Below are positions 35,012-43,705 of a stretch of DNA of 57,523 nt, in pieces. Position 1 is the first letter of the stretch. Each line of letters starts with the position of its first letter. Made by a program: the position numbers and the translations under genes. This DNA comes from a bacterium. Its GTDB lineage: Bacteria; Acidobacteriota; HRBIN11; JAKEFK01. The stretch lies in the NCBI GenBank assembly GCA_022616075.1, contig JAKEFK010000067.1:1-57523 (forward strand). Reading direction: 5' to 3'. Under the pieces are notes generated by a model that saw nothing but the letters and a program-made list of their open reading frames with translations, was not told the origin of the DNA and ran no database searches.

Positions 35012-36697
35012 ATGCGAACCCTGGACTGGATCGTTCTGATCGCTTTCCTCGCTTTCACAGTCATTCATGGCATCTGGAAAGGTCGCGGAACAAAAAACAT
35101 CCGCACGTACATGCTGGCAGACAAGACAATGCCATGGTACACGGTTGCCCTTTCCATCATGGCAACTCAAGCCAGCGCAATTACATTTCTGACAACAACC
35201 GGACAGGCATATGCAGATGGAATGCGCTTTGTTCAGTTCTATTTTGGCTTGCCGATCGCGATGGTGATCCTCTGCCTTGTTGCGGTGCCTCTTTTTCATC
35301 GATTGAACGTTTACACGGCTTACGAATATCTTGAAAAACGTTTTGATTTGAAGACGCGCGTTCTCACCGGTTTCCTTTTCCTCATTCAAAGAGGATTGTC
35401 CACGAGTCTTTCGCTTTTTGCTCCTGCATTGATTCTTTCCGTGATTCTCGGCTGGGACATGAAAGTCACACTCCGGATTACCGGACTGATGATTTTGTTG
35501 TACACGACTATTGGTGGAGTGAAAGGGGTGAACTGGAACGATTTCTATCAGTTTCTGATTATCGCCGCTGGAATGGTAACCGCGCTTGTTTTCACGATCC
35601 ATCTGCTCCCTTCAGAGGTGAGTTTTCTGGATGCAGTATCGGTCGCCGGAGCGTTTGGCAAACTGAAAGCCGTGGATTTTTCCTTTGACTGGAACAACCG
35701 TTACAACTTCTGGTCCGGTTTGATCGGAGGAATGTTTCTGGCGCTCGCTTATTTCGGAACAGATCAGTCGCAGGTGCAGCGATACCTGACCGGCCGGTCG
35801 GTCACACAGAGCCGGCTGGGACTTCTGTTTAACGGACTCCTGAAAATTCCCATGCAGTTCTTCATTTTATTTGTGGGCGCCATGGTGTTTGTGTTTTACC
35901 AGTTCGTGACGCCCCCTTTATTTTTCAATCCCGTGGAAGAATCGAAAATCCGGAATAGCACTTACCGCGAAGAATACCAGTCGATCGAGCGGGAGTATCA
36001 AAAGACCGCAACAGAAAAGCGATCGCGGCTGCGCGAATACATCGCTCAGGATCCGGCACAAAAACAAACAACGCGCGCACAAATCCTGGAGCTGGAAAAG
36101 AAGACTGCGAAGCAGAAAGGACAGGCCGTTGAAGTCATGCGGAAAAATAATCCATCGATCAATGCGAATGACACAAACTACGTTTTCTTGAGTTTCGTTA
36201 CGCATTATCTGCCTGCAGGACTCGTTGGTCTTGTAATTGTGATCGTATTTGCAGCCACAATGGCATCCACTTCGGCAGAGTGGAATGCTCTGGCCACGGC
36301 AAGTGTAATCGACGTTTACAAACGGTTGGTGAAAACCGACGCATCGGACCAGCACTACCTGTGGGTCTCGCGCATTGCAACAGCTTTCTGGGGCTCCTTT
36401 GCAATCCTTGCTTCCGAAAGGGCCAGCAGGCTTGGCACTCTGGTGGAAGCGGTCAATATTCTGGGTTCGCTGTTTTACGGCAGCGTTCTGGGAATTTTTA
36501 TTCTGGCATTTTTTCTAAAAAAGGTTCGAGGAACTCCCGCATTTATCGGTGTCATCTTTGGAGAGCTTGTCGTTTTGTGTTTATTCCTGTTCACTGGAAT
36601 TTCTTTCCTGTGGTATAACGTCTTCGGTTGCCTCGCTGTTGTGGCCGCCGCCCTGTTTTTGAATACTTTTGTTAGTACTAAGACTCGTGAGGTTTAA
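35012..36697 (+). CDS. Sodium:solute symporter (SSS family)
   Basis: A 561-residue membrane carrier. Seen: IRTYMLADKTMPWYTVALSI and MATQASAITFLTTTGQAYAD near the N-terminus (sodium-site helix), YTAYEYLEKRFDLKTRVLTG, LYTTIGGVKGVNWNDFYQFL, and ALAYFGTDQSQVQRYLTGRS, all hallmarks of the SSS family. About 12-13 membrane helices. Residues about 310-390 form an unusually long charged helical insert (SIEREYQKTATEKRSRLREY and onwards) between membrane helices. The substrate is not evident. It lies in a plus-strand run with PIG-L, the 41-residue peptide and the Dabb protein. Confidence 0.9.
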   Translation: MRTLDWIVLIAFLAFTVIHGIWKGRGTKNIRTYMLADKTMPWYTVALSIMATQASAITFLTTTGQAYADGMRFVQFYFGLPIAMVILCLVAVPLFHRLNVYTAYEYLEKRFDLKTRVLTGFLFLIQRGLSTSLSLFAPALILSVILGWDMKVTLRITGLMILLYTTIGGVKGVNWNDFYQFLIIAAGMVTALVFTIHLLPSEVSFLDAVSVAGAFGKLKAVDFSFDWNNRYNFWSGLIGGMFLALAYFGTDQSQVQRYLTGRSVTQSRLGLLFNGLLKIPMQFFILFVGAMVFVFYQFVTPPLFFNPVEESKIRNSTYREEYQSIEREYQKTATEKRSRLREYIAQDPAQKQTTRAQILELEKKTAKQKGQAVEVMRKNNPSINANDTNYVFLSFVTHYLPAGLVGLVIVIVFAATMASTSAEWNALATASVIDVYKRLVKTDASDQHYLWVSRIATAFWGSFAILASERASRLGTLVEAVNILGSLFYGSVLGIFILAFFLKKVRGTPAFIGVIFGELVVLCLFLFTGISFLWYNVFGCLAVVAAALFLNTFVSTKTREV

Positions 36698-36700
36698 AGC

Positions 36701-37084
36701 ATGAAACTAAAAGTTTCGATCCTCCTTATTTTTGCGATTTCCTTATCGTTTCTTTCCGGATGGGTGACGGGAAGAGCAAATCTTTCTACCCCGAATACGA
36801 TCATTCATCACGTTGCTTTGAAGTGGAAAGACGGAACCACGGATGCCGACAAGCAAAAGGCAATGGAGATGTTGAAAGAAATTATCGCGGACACGCCTGG
36901 CGCAAAGAACATGTGGACAAGAACGATCAAGGTCCAGCCACGCGAATTCTCGCAGAGCTTTGTGGTTGAATTCGAAAATGAAGCGGCGCTGAAAGCTTAT
37001 GCCGAACATCCGAAAAAGAAAGCCTGGGAAGATTTCTACTACAATATTAGAGAGAAGAGTAACAACTGCGTGATTGGGAACTAA
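36701..37084 (+). CDS. Dabb-domain (stress-responsive A/B barrel) protein with N-terminal anchor
   Basis: A 127-residue protein. KVSILLIFAISLSFLSGWVT is a signal or membrane anchor. The rest is a Dabb ferredoxin-like domain: TIIHHVALKWKDGTTDADKQ, MEMLKEIIADTPGAKNM, SFVVEFENEAALKAYAEHP, KKKAWEDF. The HHVAL...W start and the YAEHPxHxxW-like pattern are typical. It begins 3 bases after the symporter stop and is the last gene of the PIG-L operon. Function of exported Dabb proteins is unknown. Confidence 0.82.
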   Translation: MKLKVSILLIFAISLSFLSGWVTGRANLSTPNTIIHHVALKWKDGTTDADKQKAMEMLKEIIADTPGAKNMWTRTIKVQPREFSQSFVVEFENEAALKAYAEHPKKKAWEDFYYNIREKSNNCVIGN

Positions 37085-37104
37085 TACATGATTGGCAAGT
37101 GCGA

Positions 37105-37205
37105 CTCCTCTCCCTTATTAAGGGGGAGGCAGGGAGGGGGTTGGTTCTTTTCGAACAGTACTGAAGGACAACCTCCATCCAGCGCCCCTCTTGATAAGGG
37201 GGGAG
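37105..37205. repeat. Imperfect palindromic intergenic element
   Basis: The left arm (37105-37144, containing CTCTCCCTTATTAAGGGGGA) and the right arm (37169-37205, containing CCCCTCTTGATAAGGGGGGA) are imperfect inverted copies and each also has an internal short palindrome. Folded RNA would form a long branched stem. The GGGGGGAG of the right arm lies 8 bases before the ATG of the hydrolase gene and would serve as its ribosome-binding site. Elements of this kind occur in multiple copies in some genomes; only one copy is in this window. Confidence 0.75.
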
Positions 37206-37212
37206 AATCATC

Positions 37213-38313
37213 ATGCAACCTTCTGCTACACACTTCCGGTTTCTGCTCAAGAAGTTGACTCTTGGTCTTGTTCTCCTTGTCTTTGTTCTGCTTTGCGGAG
37301 TGATCTGGCTGTTCCCGGCTTACCGGTTTCTACGTAAATATGAACGGAGACTCGCCGCCGAAGGCACAAAGCCGAAGCGAGTCGAGCGGAAGATTGGAGA
37401 TGTAACAGTTCATCTGTACGATCCGGCTGGAAAGTCCGGCACCACTTTGATTCTTGTTCCGGGACTCCACCCGAACGGGATTCATGATAATCGTTTCATC
37501 GCTTTCGCTGAAACCTGCGCAGAAGCGGGCTTTCATGTGGTAGCGCCCGATATTCCGGAGTTTCGCAATTTCAAAATCACAAACGAAAGCGTTGCTATTC
37601 TGCGTTCGGTGATCGAAGAAATACGAGATCCACAAAAGACTACGGGGATGCTGGGAATCAGCTACGGAGCAGGTCCCGTCTTTCTGATAGCTGCCGATCA
37701 AAAACTGGACTACGTGGTTTCCATTGGCGGTTATTACAACCTGTCTCATGCAATTGAATATTCCTTCACGGGCGCTCATCCCGGGGGAGCCCAAAGAGAA
37801 GCACACGAATGGGGCCGCTTGATCTTTGCACTGAATCATCTCGATCAGCTTGCTGCTTCTGATGACCTGGAAATTCTCCGCAAAAGTCTGGAGTTGCGGC
37901 TGGATCTAAAAGAAAAGGAGGCTGAACTACTGGAGCAAAGTCTGAGCTCCGCAGGCAAAAAACTGATGCATGGAATCCTGGCAGGCCTAGCACCCGTTCA
38001 ACAAAAGACTTTCGAGGAGGTTTTGCGAAAGCGGGAGAAAGAAGCGTTCGAACTTTCCCCGCAACGGGTTTTATCGAAGATTCATCCTGATACACAGTTC
38101 TATCTGATTCATGGAACCGGCGATAAGGCTGTTCCTTTTGAAGAGACGCTGGAGCTGCAGGCCGGTTTGAAAAAAGCGGGACTCCCTGCGCATTGTTTGA
38201 TTACTGAAGGTTTGACACACGTAGACGTCACAAAACTTTCCAGCATCTGGGAATTGTTGAAACTGCTCCATTGGGAAAGACTATTGCTTCGCGAAGCAGG
38301 GCGCCAAAATTAA
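37213..38313 (+). CDS. Membrane-anchored alpha/beta hydrolase
   Basis: A 366-residue protein. LTLGLVLLVFVLLCGVIWLF is an N-terminal membrane anchor. The rest is an alpha/beta hydrolase: TLILVPGLHPNGIHDNRF (oxyanion region), GFHVVAPDIPEF, GMLGISYGAGPVFL with the nucleophile Ser in GISYG, FYLIHGTGDKAVPFEE (acid), and EGLTHVDVT (His). The triad looks complete; substrate unknown (esterase or lipase). A helical lid of about 90 residues is inserted between strand 6 and 7. The stop overlaps the stop of the convergent OPT gene. Confidence 0.82.
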   Translation: MQPSATHFRFLLKKLTLGLVLLVFVLLCGVIWLFPAYRFLRKYERRLAAEGTKPKRVERKIGDVTVHLYDPAGKSGTTLILVPGLHPNGIHDNRFIAFAETCAEAGFHVVAPDIPEFRNFKITNESVAILRSVIEEIRDPQKTTGMLGISYGAGPVFLIAADQKLDYVVSIGGYYNLSHAIEYSFTGAHPGGAQREAHEWGRLIFALNHLDQLAASDDLEILRKSLELRLDLKEKEAELLEQSLSSAGKKLMHGILAGLAPVQQKTFEEVLRKREKEAFELSPQRVLSKIHPDTQFYLIHGTGDKAVPFEETLELQAGLKKAGLPAHCLITEGLTHVDVTKLSSIWELLKLLHWERLLLREAGRQN

Positions 38314-40262
38314 ACGATCGCCGTGCGATTGGTCGCCGCAGACCTGGCAGCAGAATACAAGAGAGTCATCACAAGAAACGTTAGAATCAATGAGGCAAGA
38401 TCCCCCGCGAGGCCGCTAATGAGGATCGTTTTCTGTTTGGAAACGAGACCAGCACCAACTGAGATTGCCAATGCAATTCCCGCAATCCCTTCTCCTGCGA
38501 TCAAACCGGAAGCGCAAAGGACCCCTGCGTTTGAACCTTGCCCTTTTGCAGCATCCGCTCCATCGCTCCATCTTCGAACGAGCCCGCCAAGAAAAATTGG
38601 CATCATAGAACTCAACGGAAGATAGAGTCCAATGGCAAAAGCAAGGCCAGGCAAACCGGCGAGCACGGCGCCGATCGCAAAAGCAATTCCAGCTCCAACC
38701 AATCCCCACGGAAGTGATCCTGAGAGAACTCCTTCGATTACAGTTTTCATCAGAGTTGCTTGGGGCGCCGGCAGTTCCGGAGATCCAAAGGTGTAGGTCA
38801 TTCCTAAAACCAGAACCGTTCCGGCGACCGCCCAGCACGCGATCGAAGCGCTCAGCAATTGGCCGGCTTGTTGGCGGTACGGAGTGCCACCAACGAGATA
38901 ACCGGTTTTCAGATCCTGAGAAATGTCGCCGGCTTTTGAAGCGGCAATGCAAACAACGGTGCCGACCGTTAGCACGGCAAGTTTTGCATTTTCGCCGCGC
39001 CAGCCCAGAGCAACAAAAATCGCGCTGGTTGCCAACAGTGTGACCAGAGTCATTCCGGACGTTGGATTACTGGAGACTCCTATTAAGCCAACAATGCGCG
39101 ATGATACAGCTACAAACAGCAAACCGAAAATTGCAACACCGCAGGCCGCAACGAATCTCTGAACTAAATTCAAATTCCCGGCAAACAAGTTCGGCACAAC
39201 GGCCAACACAAGGATCACCAACCCGGCGCCAACCAGGATCACCGATCCCGGCAAGTCTTTATCCTTTCGGAGGTCTTCGCTCGACTGCAACTCCAGTTCC
39301 TTGCGATCGCGCTTTAATCCGGCAGCAACAGCCTTTAAGGATGCATACATCGTGGGCAGAGACTGCATCACCGTGATTGTTCCGGCAGCAGCAACGGCGC
39401 CTGCTCCGATATAGCGAACGTACGAAGACCAGATTTGCGAAGGCGTCATGTCATGAATCGGAATGCGCGAACTAACGTTGAGGATGTCCGGAAAAAGCGG
39501 GGTCGACAGCTGACCCCCTATGATTGCAAACAGCGGAATCAGTACAATTGCGGCAATAAGACTCCCTGAAACCATGATGCCCGAAGCGCGATAGCCGATG
39601 ATGTATCCGACTGCAAGTAGAGCCGGAGCGATTTCCAGTGAGAGTTGCGCTTTCGGCAGGCCTGAAATTGCAGTCCGGATTTGATCCGGCATGACGTGCG
39701 CCAAACCAAGCGCAAGTTTTACTCCAAGACCAACTGCCAATCCAATGAAGATCCATTTCGATGCTGAAGTATCGCCCGTGGAAGCTTTCAAAACTTCTGC
39801 GCAAGCGCGTCCCTCGGGATACGGAAGTTCCTGATCGGCCTTAACAATCAAAAGTCTTCGCAGTGGAATCATCGCGCACACGCCCAGAATGCCACCAAGA
39901 AGAGCAAGAACAGCAACCTGCCAGTAATCGGGCTTCGCTCCCCACAGAAAGAGCGCCGGTATTGTGAAGATTGTTCCCGCTGCAAGCGAGGAGCTTGCGC
40001 TCCCGATTGTCTGGGACATGTTTGCTTCCAGGATCGTGCCTTTTCCCCAGAACTTTGCCCCGGCTCGAAACACTGCAATCGAAAGAACCGCGATCGGAAT
40101 CGATGTGGTTACCGTGAGCCCAACGCGCAAACCAAGGTAAGCGTTCGCCGCTCCGAAAATGACGCCAAAGATGATTCCCGTTAGCACCGCCTTCCCGGTC
40201 ATTTCAGGAATCTGCAGCTGTGGTGTCGAAGTTACATTTTCATTCCGCTGCTCAACTGCCAT
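38310..40262 (-). CDS. OPT-family oligopeptide transporter
   Basis: A 650-residue membrane protein with about 15-16 helices. The start EMTGKAVLTGIIFGVIFGAA, NAYLGLRVGLTVTTSIPIAV and the repeated glycine-rich helices (GTILEANMSQTIGSASSSLA, AGTIFTIPALFLWG) are typical of OPT transporters, as are ISQDLKTGYLVGGTPYRQQA and ALAVGLYLPLSSMMPIFLGG-like pieces near the C-terminus. OPT proteins import peptides or metal chelates using the proton gradient. It is convergent with the alpha/beta hydrolase and stands alone. Confidence 0.9.
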   Translation of the reverse strand: MAVEQRNENVTSTPQLQIPEMTGKAVLTGIIFGVIFGAANAYLGLRVGLTVTTSIPIAVLSIAVFRAGAKFWGKGTILEANMSQTIGSASSSLAAGTIFTIPALFLWGAKPDYWQVAVLALLGGILGVCAMIPLRRLLIVKADQELPYPEGRACAEVLKASTGDTSASKWIFIGLAVGLGVKLALGLAHVMPDQIRTAISGLPKAQLSLEIAPALLAVGYIIGYRASGIMVSGSLIAAIVLIPLFAIIGGQLSTPLFPDILNVSSRIPIHDMTPSQIWSSYVRYIGAGAVAAAGTITVMQSLPTMYASLKAVAAGLKRDRKELELQSSEDLRKDKDLPGSVILVGAGLVILVLAVVPNLFAGNLNLVQRFVAACGVAIFGLLFVAVSSRIVGLIGVSSNPTSGMTLVTLLATSAIFVALGWRGENAKLAVLTVGTVVCIAASKAGDISQDLKTGYLVGGTPYRQQAGQLLSASIACWAVAGTVLVLGMTYTFGSPELPAPQATLMKTVIEGVLSGSLPWGLVGAGIAFAIGAVLAGLPGLAFAIGLYLPLSSMMPIFLGGLVRRWSDGADAAKGQGSNAGVLCASGLIAGEGIAGIALAISVGAGLVSKQKTILISGLAGDLASLILTFLVMTLLYSAARSAATNRTAIV

Positions 40263-40342
40263 TCGTTCATTCTAACATTGGTCGAAGAATGGGAAGCGAC
40301 TACTCGAGCGCGAAGCGTTAGGTGATAGAATTGGAAAAGGAA

Positions 40343-41266
40343 ATGTCTCCACTACGCGTGTGGAAAGTAGTCTTTGCAGTCGCCTCTGTTTTCGTGATTC
40401 TTCTGCTTTTCCTTGATCCGGGTGTTTTTGATGCCAGGCGACGCGCGAAGTTACGTGTAAGAAAACTTCAGCAATTAGAATTGAAGAACGACGAATTTTC
40501 CATTTTGGTGACCGGAAACTCGATGTTAATGGCTGCTCTTCCGAAATCAGAAAAGCATACAGCCGAATTGTTGACTTTACAGTATGCAGGAAATGGAAAG
40601 CGCCCGGTCCGGGTTATTTACGCATGGGTCCTAAGTGGTCGGGTTGAGAGTCTGGCCATTCTTCATGATGAAATCATAAGGCTTCGCCCGGATATGGTCG
40701 TAATTCAATTTGAAATGCTTATAAAACGCAAAATCCCTCGATCTCATATAAGACGCCTTCAGATTTGGTCTGAATTAATTCATCAGATTTTGAGTGATTC
40801 TATTCATTCAGAGCTGCGTATTAGAAGAAGCAGTAATTCTCAGATCCAAAATAAATTTCCGTTAGACGTTAAACGAAATCAGAGAGCCGGTCGAGGCGCA
40901 CGGGGCGTTAAGAATCCTGCTCTAGAAGAGATATTGTTGACCGATTCCGATCTAATGATCGGAAGACGATTCATCGAATCAGCTCTTTCGGCTGGTATCC
41001 ATGTGGTTGCGGTGGATGCGCCGCTAAATCCTTTACGGGCTGCCGCCACCTCTCAAGATTATCTCAAAGCAAAAGATAAAGCGGTCCGTTTTGTCTACGA
41101 GCAGTACGATCCTGTTTACTTTCGGTTTAGAGAAGGATTACCAGCCGACTGCTTCAACGATTATTTCCATGTAAACGAGAAAGGCCGGACAATATTTTCA
41201 GAGTGGTTCCTGGCTGCAGTAGTACGGGAGTTGCCTGGGACAACCTCTATTCGTAGCGCAAAGTGA
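40343..41266 (+). CDS. Membrane-anchored SGNH-hydrolase-like protein
   Basis: About 307 residues from the ATG at 40343, which has GGAAAAGGA just upstream; a GTG at 40322 would add seven residues. One N-terminal membrane helix (WKVVFAVASVFVILLLFLDP). The domain has SILVTGNSMLMAALP (SGNH block I with Ser), LRPDMVVIQFEMLI, and NDYFHVNEKGRTIFSEWF near the end (the Asp-x-x-His of SGNH enzymes). Comparable proteins modify polysaccharides. The last six residues and the stop lie in a DNA segment identical to the 3' end of the permease gene at 43706 (see repeat), so its natural C-terminus may have been replaced. Confidence 0.65.
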   Translation: MSPLRVWKVVFAVASVFVILLLFLDPGVFDARRRAKLRVRKLQQLELKNDEFSILVTGNSMLMAALPKSEKHTAELLTLQYAGNGKRPVRVIYAWVLSGRVESLAILHDEIIRLRPDMVVIQFEMLIKRKIPRSHIRRLQIWSELIHQILSDSIHSELRIRRSSNSQIQNKFPLDVKRNQRAGRGARGVKNPALEEILLTDSDLMIGRRFIESALSAGIHVVAVDAPLNPLRAAATSQDYLKAKDKAVRFVYEQYDPVYFRFREGLPADCFNDYFHVNEKGRTIFSEWFLAAVVRELPGTTSIRSAK

Positions 41267-41272
41267 GAAGAG
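41239..41272. repeat. Copy of the 3' end of the ADOP permease gene
   Basis: The 25 bases 41248-41272 are identical to 43707-43731, the last codons and stop region of the permease gene (its C-terminal TLRYE), and the match extends to 41239/43698 with three mismatches. In this copy the segment forms the end of the SGNH gene on the opposite strand and lies just beyond the stop of the Ser/Thr kinase. It is a scar of a recombination or deletion involving a second permease gene. Confidence 0.7.
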
Positions 41273-41279
41273 ACAAGTT

Positions 41280-43649
41280 CTACACACCAACTCTTTTCAT
41301 CAAATCCTGAAAACGGGAATCGTTCCTGAGGCCGTCAAAACGCGGATCCAGCCGCAGCCAGATCATGCATATGGAACGATGGTGATATGCCGATTCCAGG
41401 AAGCGAATGGCTTCCTCGTCTCTTCCAAGCATATGATGAGCCACAGCAATTTCATACGGACATACGAACTGGTGTTTCGAATGCTCCTCAATTTTTGAAA
41501 GATATTCCTCACTTTCTTTTTTCATTCCAAGACTGGCCTCAAGCGAAGGAAGCGTTGACGCGGTCAGAAGGCTCTCTTCTAAAAGCGCCTCTTTGTCCAC
41601 TCTTCGTACCAGGTCGATAGCCGTTTTGAATTCATTCTTGCCGGCAAGGGCCATCGCCGTAAGAACGATCGGCCCCTGACTCGAAGGAAGTATTTCGAGA
41701 GCACTTTTGCTGCACTGAATCGATAGATCGAACTCACGAAGCATAAAGGCAACGTTTCCTGTATCAAAATTAACGAGAAACGAAAGCGGATCTAATTCCA
41801 GGGCTTTCTTGATGGCTAAAACAGATTCTCTTGACCTTCCCCGGGACGCCAAAAAAGCCGCGCGGATACGATGTGCTTCTGAGTAGTTCGGATTCAGTTC
41901 GAGCGCCTTGATGAGTTCCTTTTCCGCGTTTTGCCAATCCCACTCGTATAGTAGATGGACGGCCGCCAGGGAAGTGTGAGCTTCGGCATTTTCCGGATCC
42001 AGATCAAGAGCTTTTTTTGCGGTGGCTTTTGCTTTGGGCATGCATTCAGCCGGTGGAAGGAAATAATCGCTGAGCATGGTATATGTGTCCGCAATACCCG
42101 CATAAGCTGCACCATAAGATGGATCTATTTCCAGTGATCGTTGAAAGTGCTGAATTGCCGCCTGCAGGTCCGGCCCCGTTAACTTTGCAAAATAGTAGCG
42201 GCCCTTCAAATACTCCACATGGGCTCTCGAATCAACCGGTCTGCGCACTGCAAGCTGTCGCTTCTCCTGGGGAGTAAGCTGAATTTGAATTTCGCTCGAT
42301 ATGGCTTCAGCCAGTTCGTTTTGTACGGAAAGTACGTCTTCGAAGTCGCGCTGATATGTGCCCGCCCAAATATGGGAATCCGTTTCCGCGTGAATCAACT
42401 GCACCGTGAGCTGGAACTTTTTCCCCATCCGCACCACAGATCCTTCCACGATCACATCCACTTTCAAATTCTTCGCAATTTCCGGCAGTGGAGTTTTTGT
42501 GCTTTTGTATGCCATTACGGAAGTTCTGGAAATGACCTTTAGCGCTTTGAAACGGGCCAGAGATGCAATCAATTGCTCTGTCATTCCGTCTGCAAGGTAT
42601 TCTTCTTCAGAGTTCTTGGAAAGATTCAAGATGGGCAAAACAGCAAGAGATTTGATTTGCGGAACAGACGCGCTCTGCGGCTTTTGGTAAAACAGCCAGA
42701 CCAACACACCCAGCGACGCGAAAACGAAAACAGCAATTAGAAAGGAAAGATACAAATTGGGTTTTGAAACAGCGAGCGTCGCCGGGTATCCTCGCGCTGT
42801 TTCCGATGCGCCGGCTGTGGATTTCAATGCGAAGGCAAGATCTTGTGCGGATTGAAAGCGGTTCTCTCGTTTTTTTTCAAGGCAACGCATCACGATTGCT
42901 TCCAAGTCCGGCGGAAGAAATCCACCTGAAGCTGAAGGGAATTTGATTTCATCTTTGAGAATGGAAGCACTTACATCCTGCGACGTATTTCCATGAAAAG
43001 GCCGGTTTCCTGTGAGGCACTCATACAAGACGCATCCGAGTGAAAAGAGATCGGTGCGCGAATCCAATTCTTCTCCACGAATTTGTTCGGGAGACATGTA
43101 AGGAATTGTCCCTGCGATTTTGCCTTCAATTGTTGCCGTCGTAAGGTCTTCGTTAGGTTCAGCGCGCCTTTCGAAGAGCCGGGCCAATCCAAAATCCAGA
43201 ATTTTTACCCTGCCTTCCCTGGTAATCATGATGTTTTCCGGTTTAAGATCGCGGTGAACAATTCCTCGCGAATGAGCCTCTGCCAGCGCCTCGGCAACCG
43301 CCGAAGCGATTGCGACAACTTCCTTCCAGGGAGGTTGTCCGGTATTCAAACGAGATCTCAATGTTTCACCTTCCAAAAACTCGGTGACGACGTAAACAAT
43401 TCCTTGATCGTTTCCAATATCAAATATGGAAAGAATGTTGGGATGCGATAGGGCTGCCAGGGACTTAGCTTCCCGCTCAAACTGCTTCATGGCATCCGGC
43501 TTCGTCGCATGCGAATCGGGCAAAACTTTTAGTGCGACGTCTCTCCCCAAACGTTCGTCTCTGGCACGATACACTTCACCCATTCCACCTTTCCCTGCCA
43601 GAGACACGATCCTGTATGGACCAAGCTGAAAACCTTTATCAAGAGCCAT
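41280..43649 (-). CDS. Ser/Thr protein kinase with TolB-like domain and TPRs
   Basis: A 789-residue receptor-like kinase. Residues about 10-275: kinase with GKGGMGEVYRARDERLGRDV, ALKVLPDS (Lys), GIVHRDLKPENIM, ILDFGLARLF (DFG) and GTIPYMSPEQIRG. Then one membrane helix (LSFLIAVFVFASLGVLVWLF). Outside: a TolB/adenylate-cyclase-associated type domain (SLAVLPILNLSKNSEEEYLA, DGMTEQLIASLARFKALKVI), followed by TPRs (YGAAYAGIADTYTMLSDYFL, AEAHTSLAAVHLLYEWDWQN, YSEAHRIRAAFLASRGRSRE). This architecture is abundant in acidobacteria. All catalytic residues look intact. It probably senses a periplasmic signal; targets unknown. Confidence 0.92.
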   Translation of the reverse strand: MALDKGFQLGPYRIVSLAGKGGMGEVYRARDERLGRDVALKVLPDSHATKPDAMKQFEREAKSLAALSHPNILSIFDIGNDQGIVYVVTEFLEGETLRSRLNTGQPPWKEVVAIASAVAEALAEAHSRGIVHRDLKPENIMITREGRVKILDFGLARLFERRAEPNEDLTTATIEGKIAGTIPYMSPEQIRGEELDSRTDLFSLGCVLYECLTGNRPFHGNTSQDVSASILKDEIKFPSASGGFLPPDLEAIVMRCLEKKRENRFQSAQDLAFALKSTAGASETARGYPATLAVSKPNLYLSFLIAVFVFASLGVLVWLFYQKPQSASVPQIKSLAVLPILNLSKNSEEEYLADGMTEQLIASLARFKALKVISRTSVMAYKSTKTPLPEIAKNLKVDVIVEGSVVRMGKKFQLTVQLIHAETDSHIWAGTYQRDFEDVLSVQNELAEAISSEIQIQLTPQEKRQLAVRRPVDSRAHVEYLKGRYYFAKLTGPDLQAAIQHFQRSLEIDPSYGAAYAGIADTYTMLSDYFLPPAECMPKAKATAKKALDLDPENAEAHTSLAAVHLLYEWDWQNAEKELIKALELNPNYSEAHRIRAAFLASRGRSRESVLAIKKALELDPLSFLVNFDTGNVAFMLREFDLSIQCSKSALEILPSSQGPIVLTAMALAGKNEFKTAIDLVRRVDKEALLEESLLTASTLPSLEASLGMKKESEEYLSKIEEHSKHQFVCPYEIAVAHHMLGRDEEAIRFLESAYHHRSICMIWLRLDPRFDGLRNDSRFQDLMKRVGV

Positions 43650-43705
43650 TTCCTACTATTTGAACACAAAAAATGCCGTGCTGAAAAGAGGAAGTCAGAC
43701 AACGC

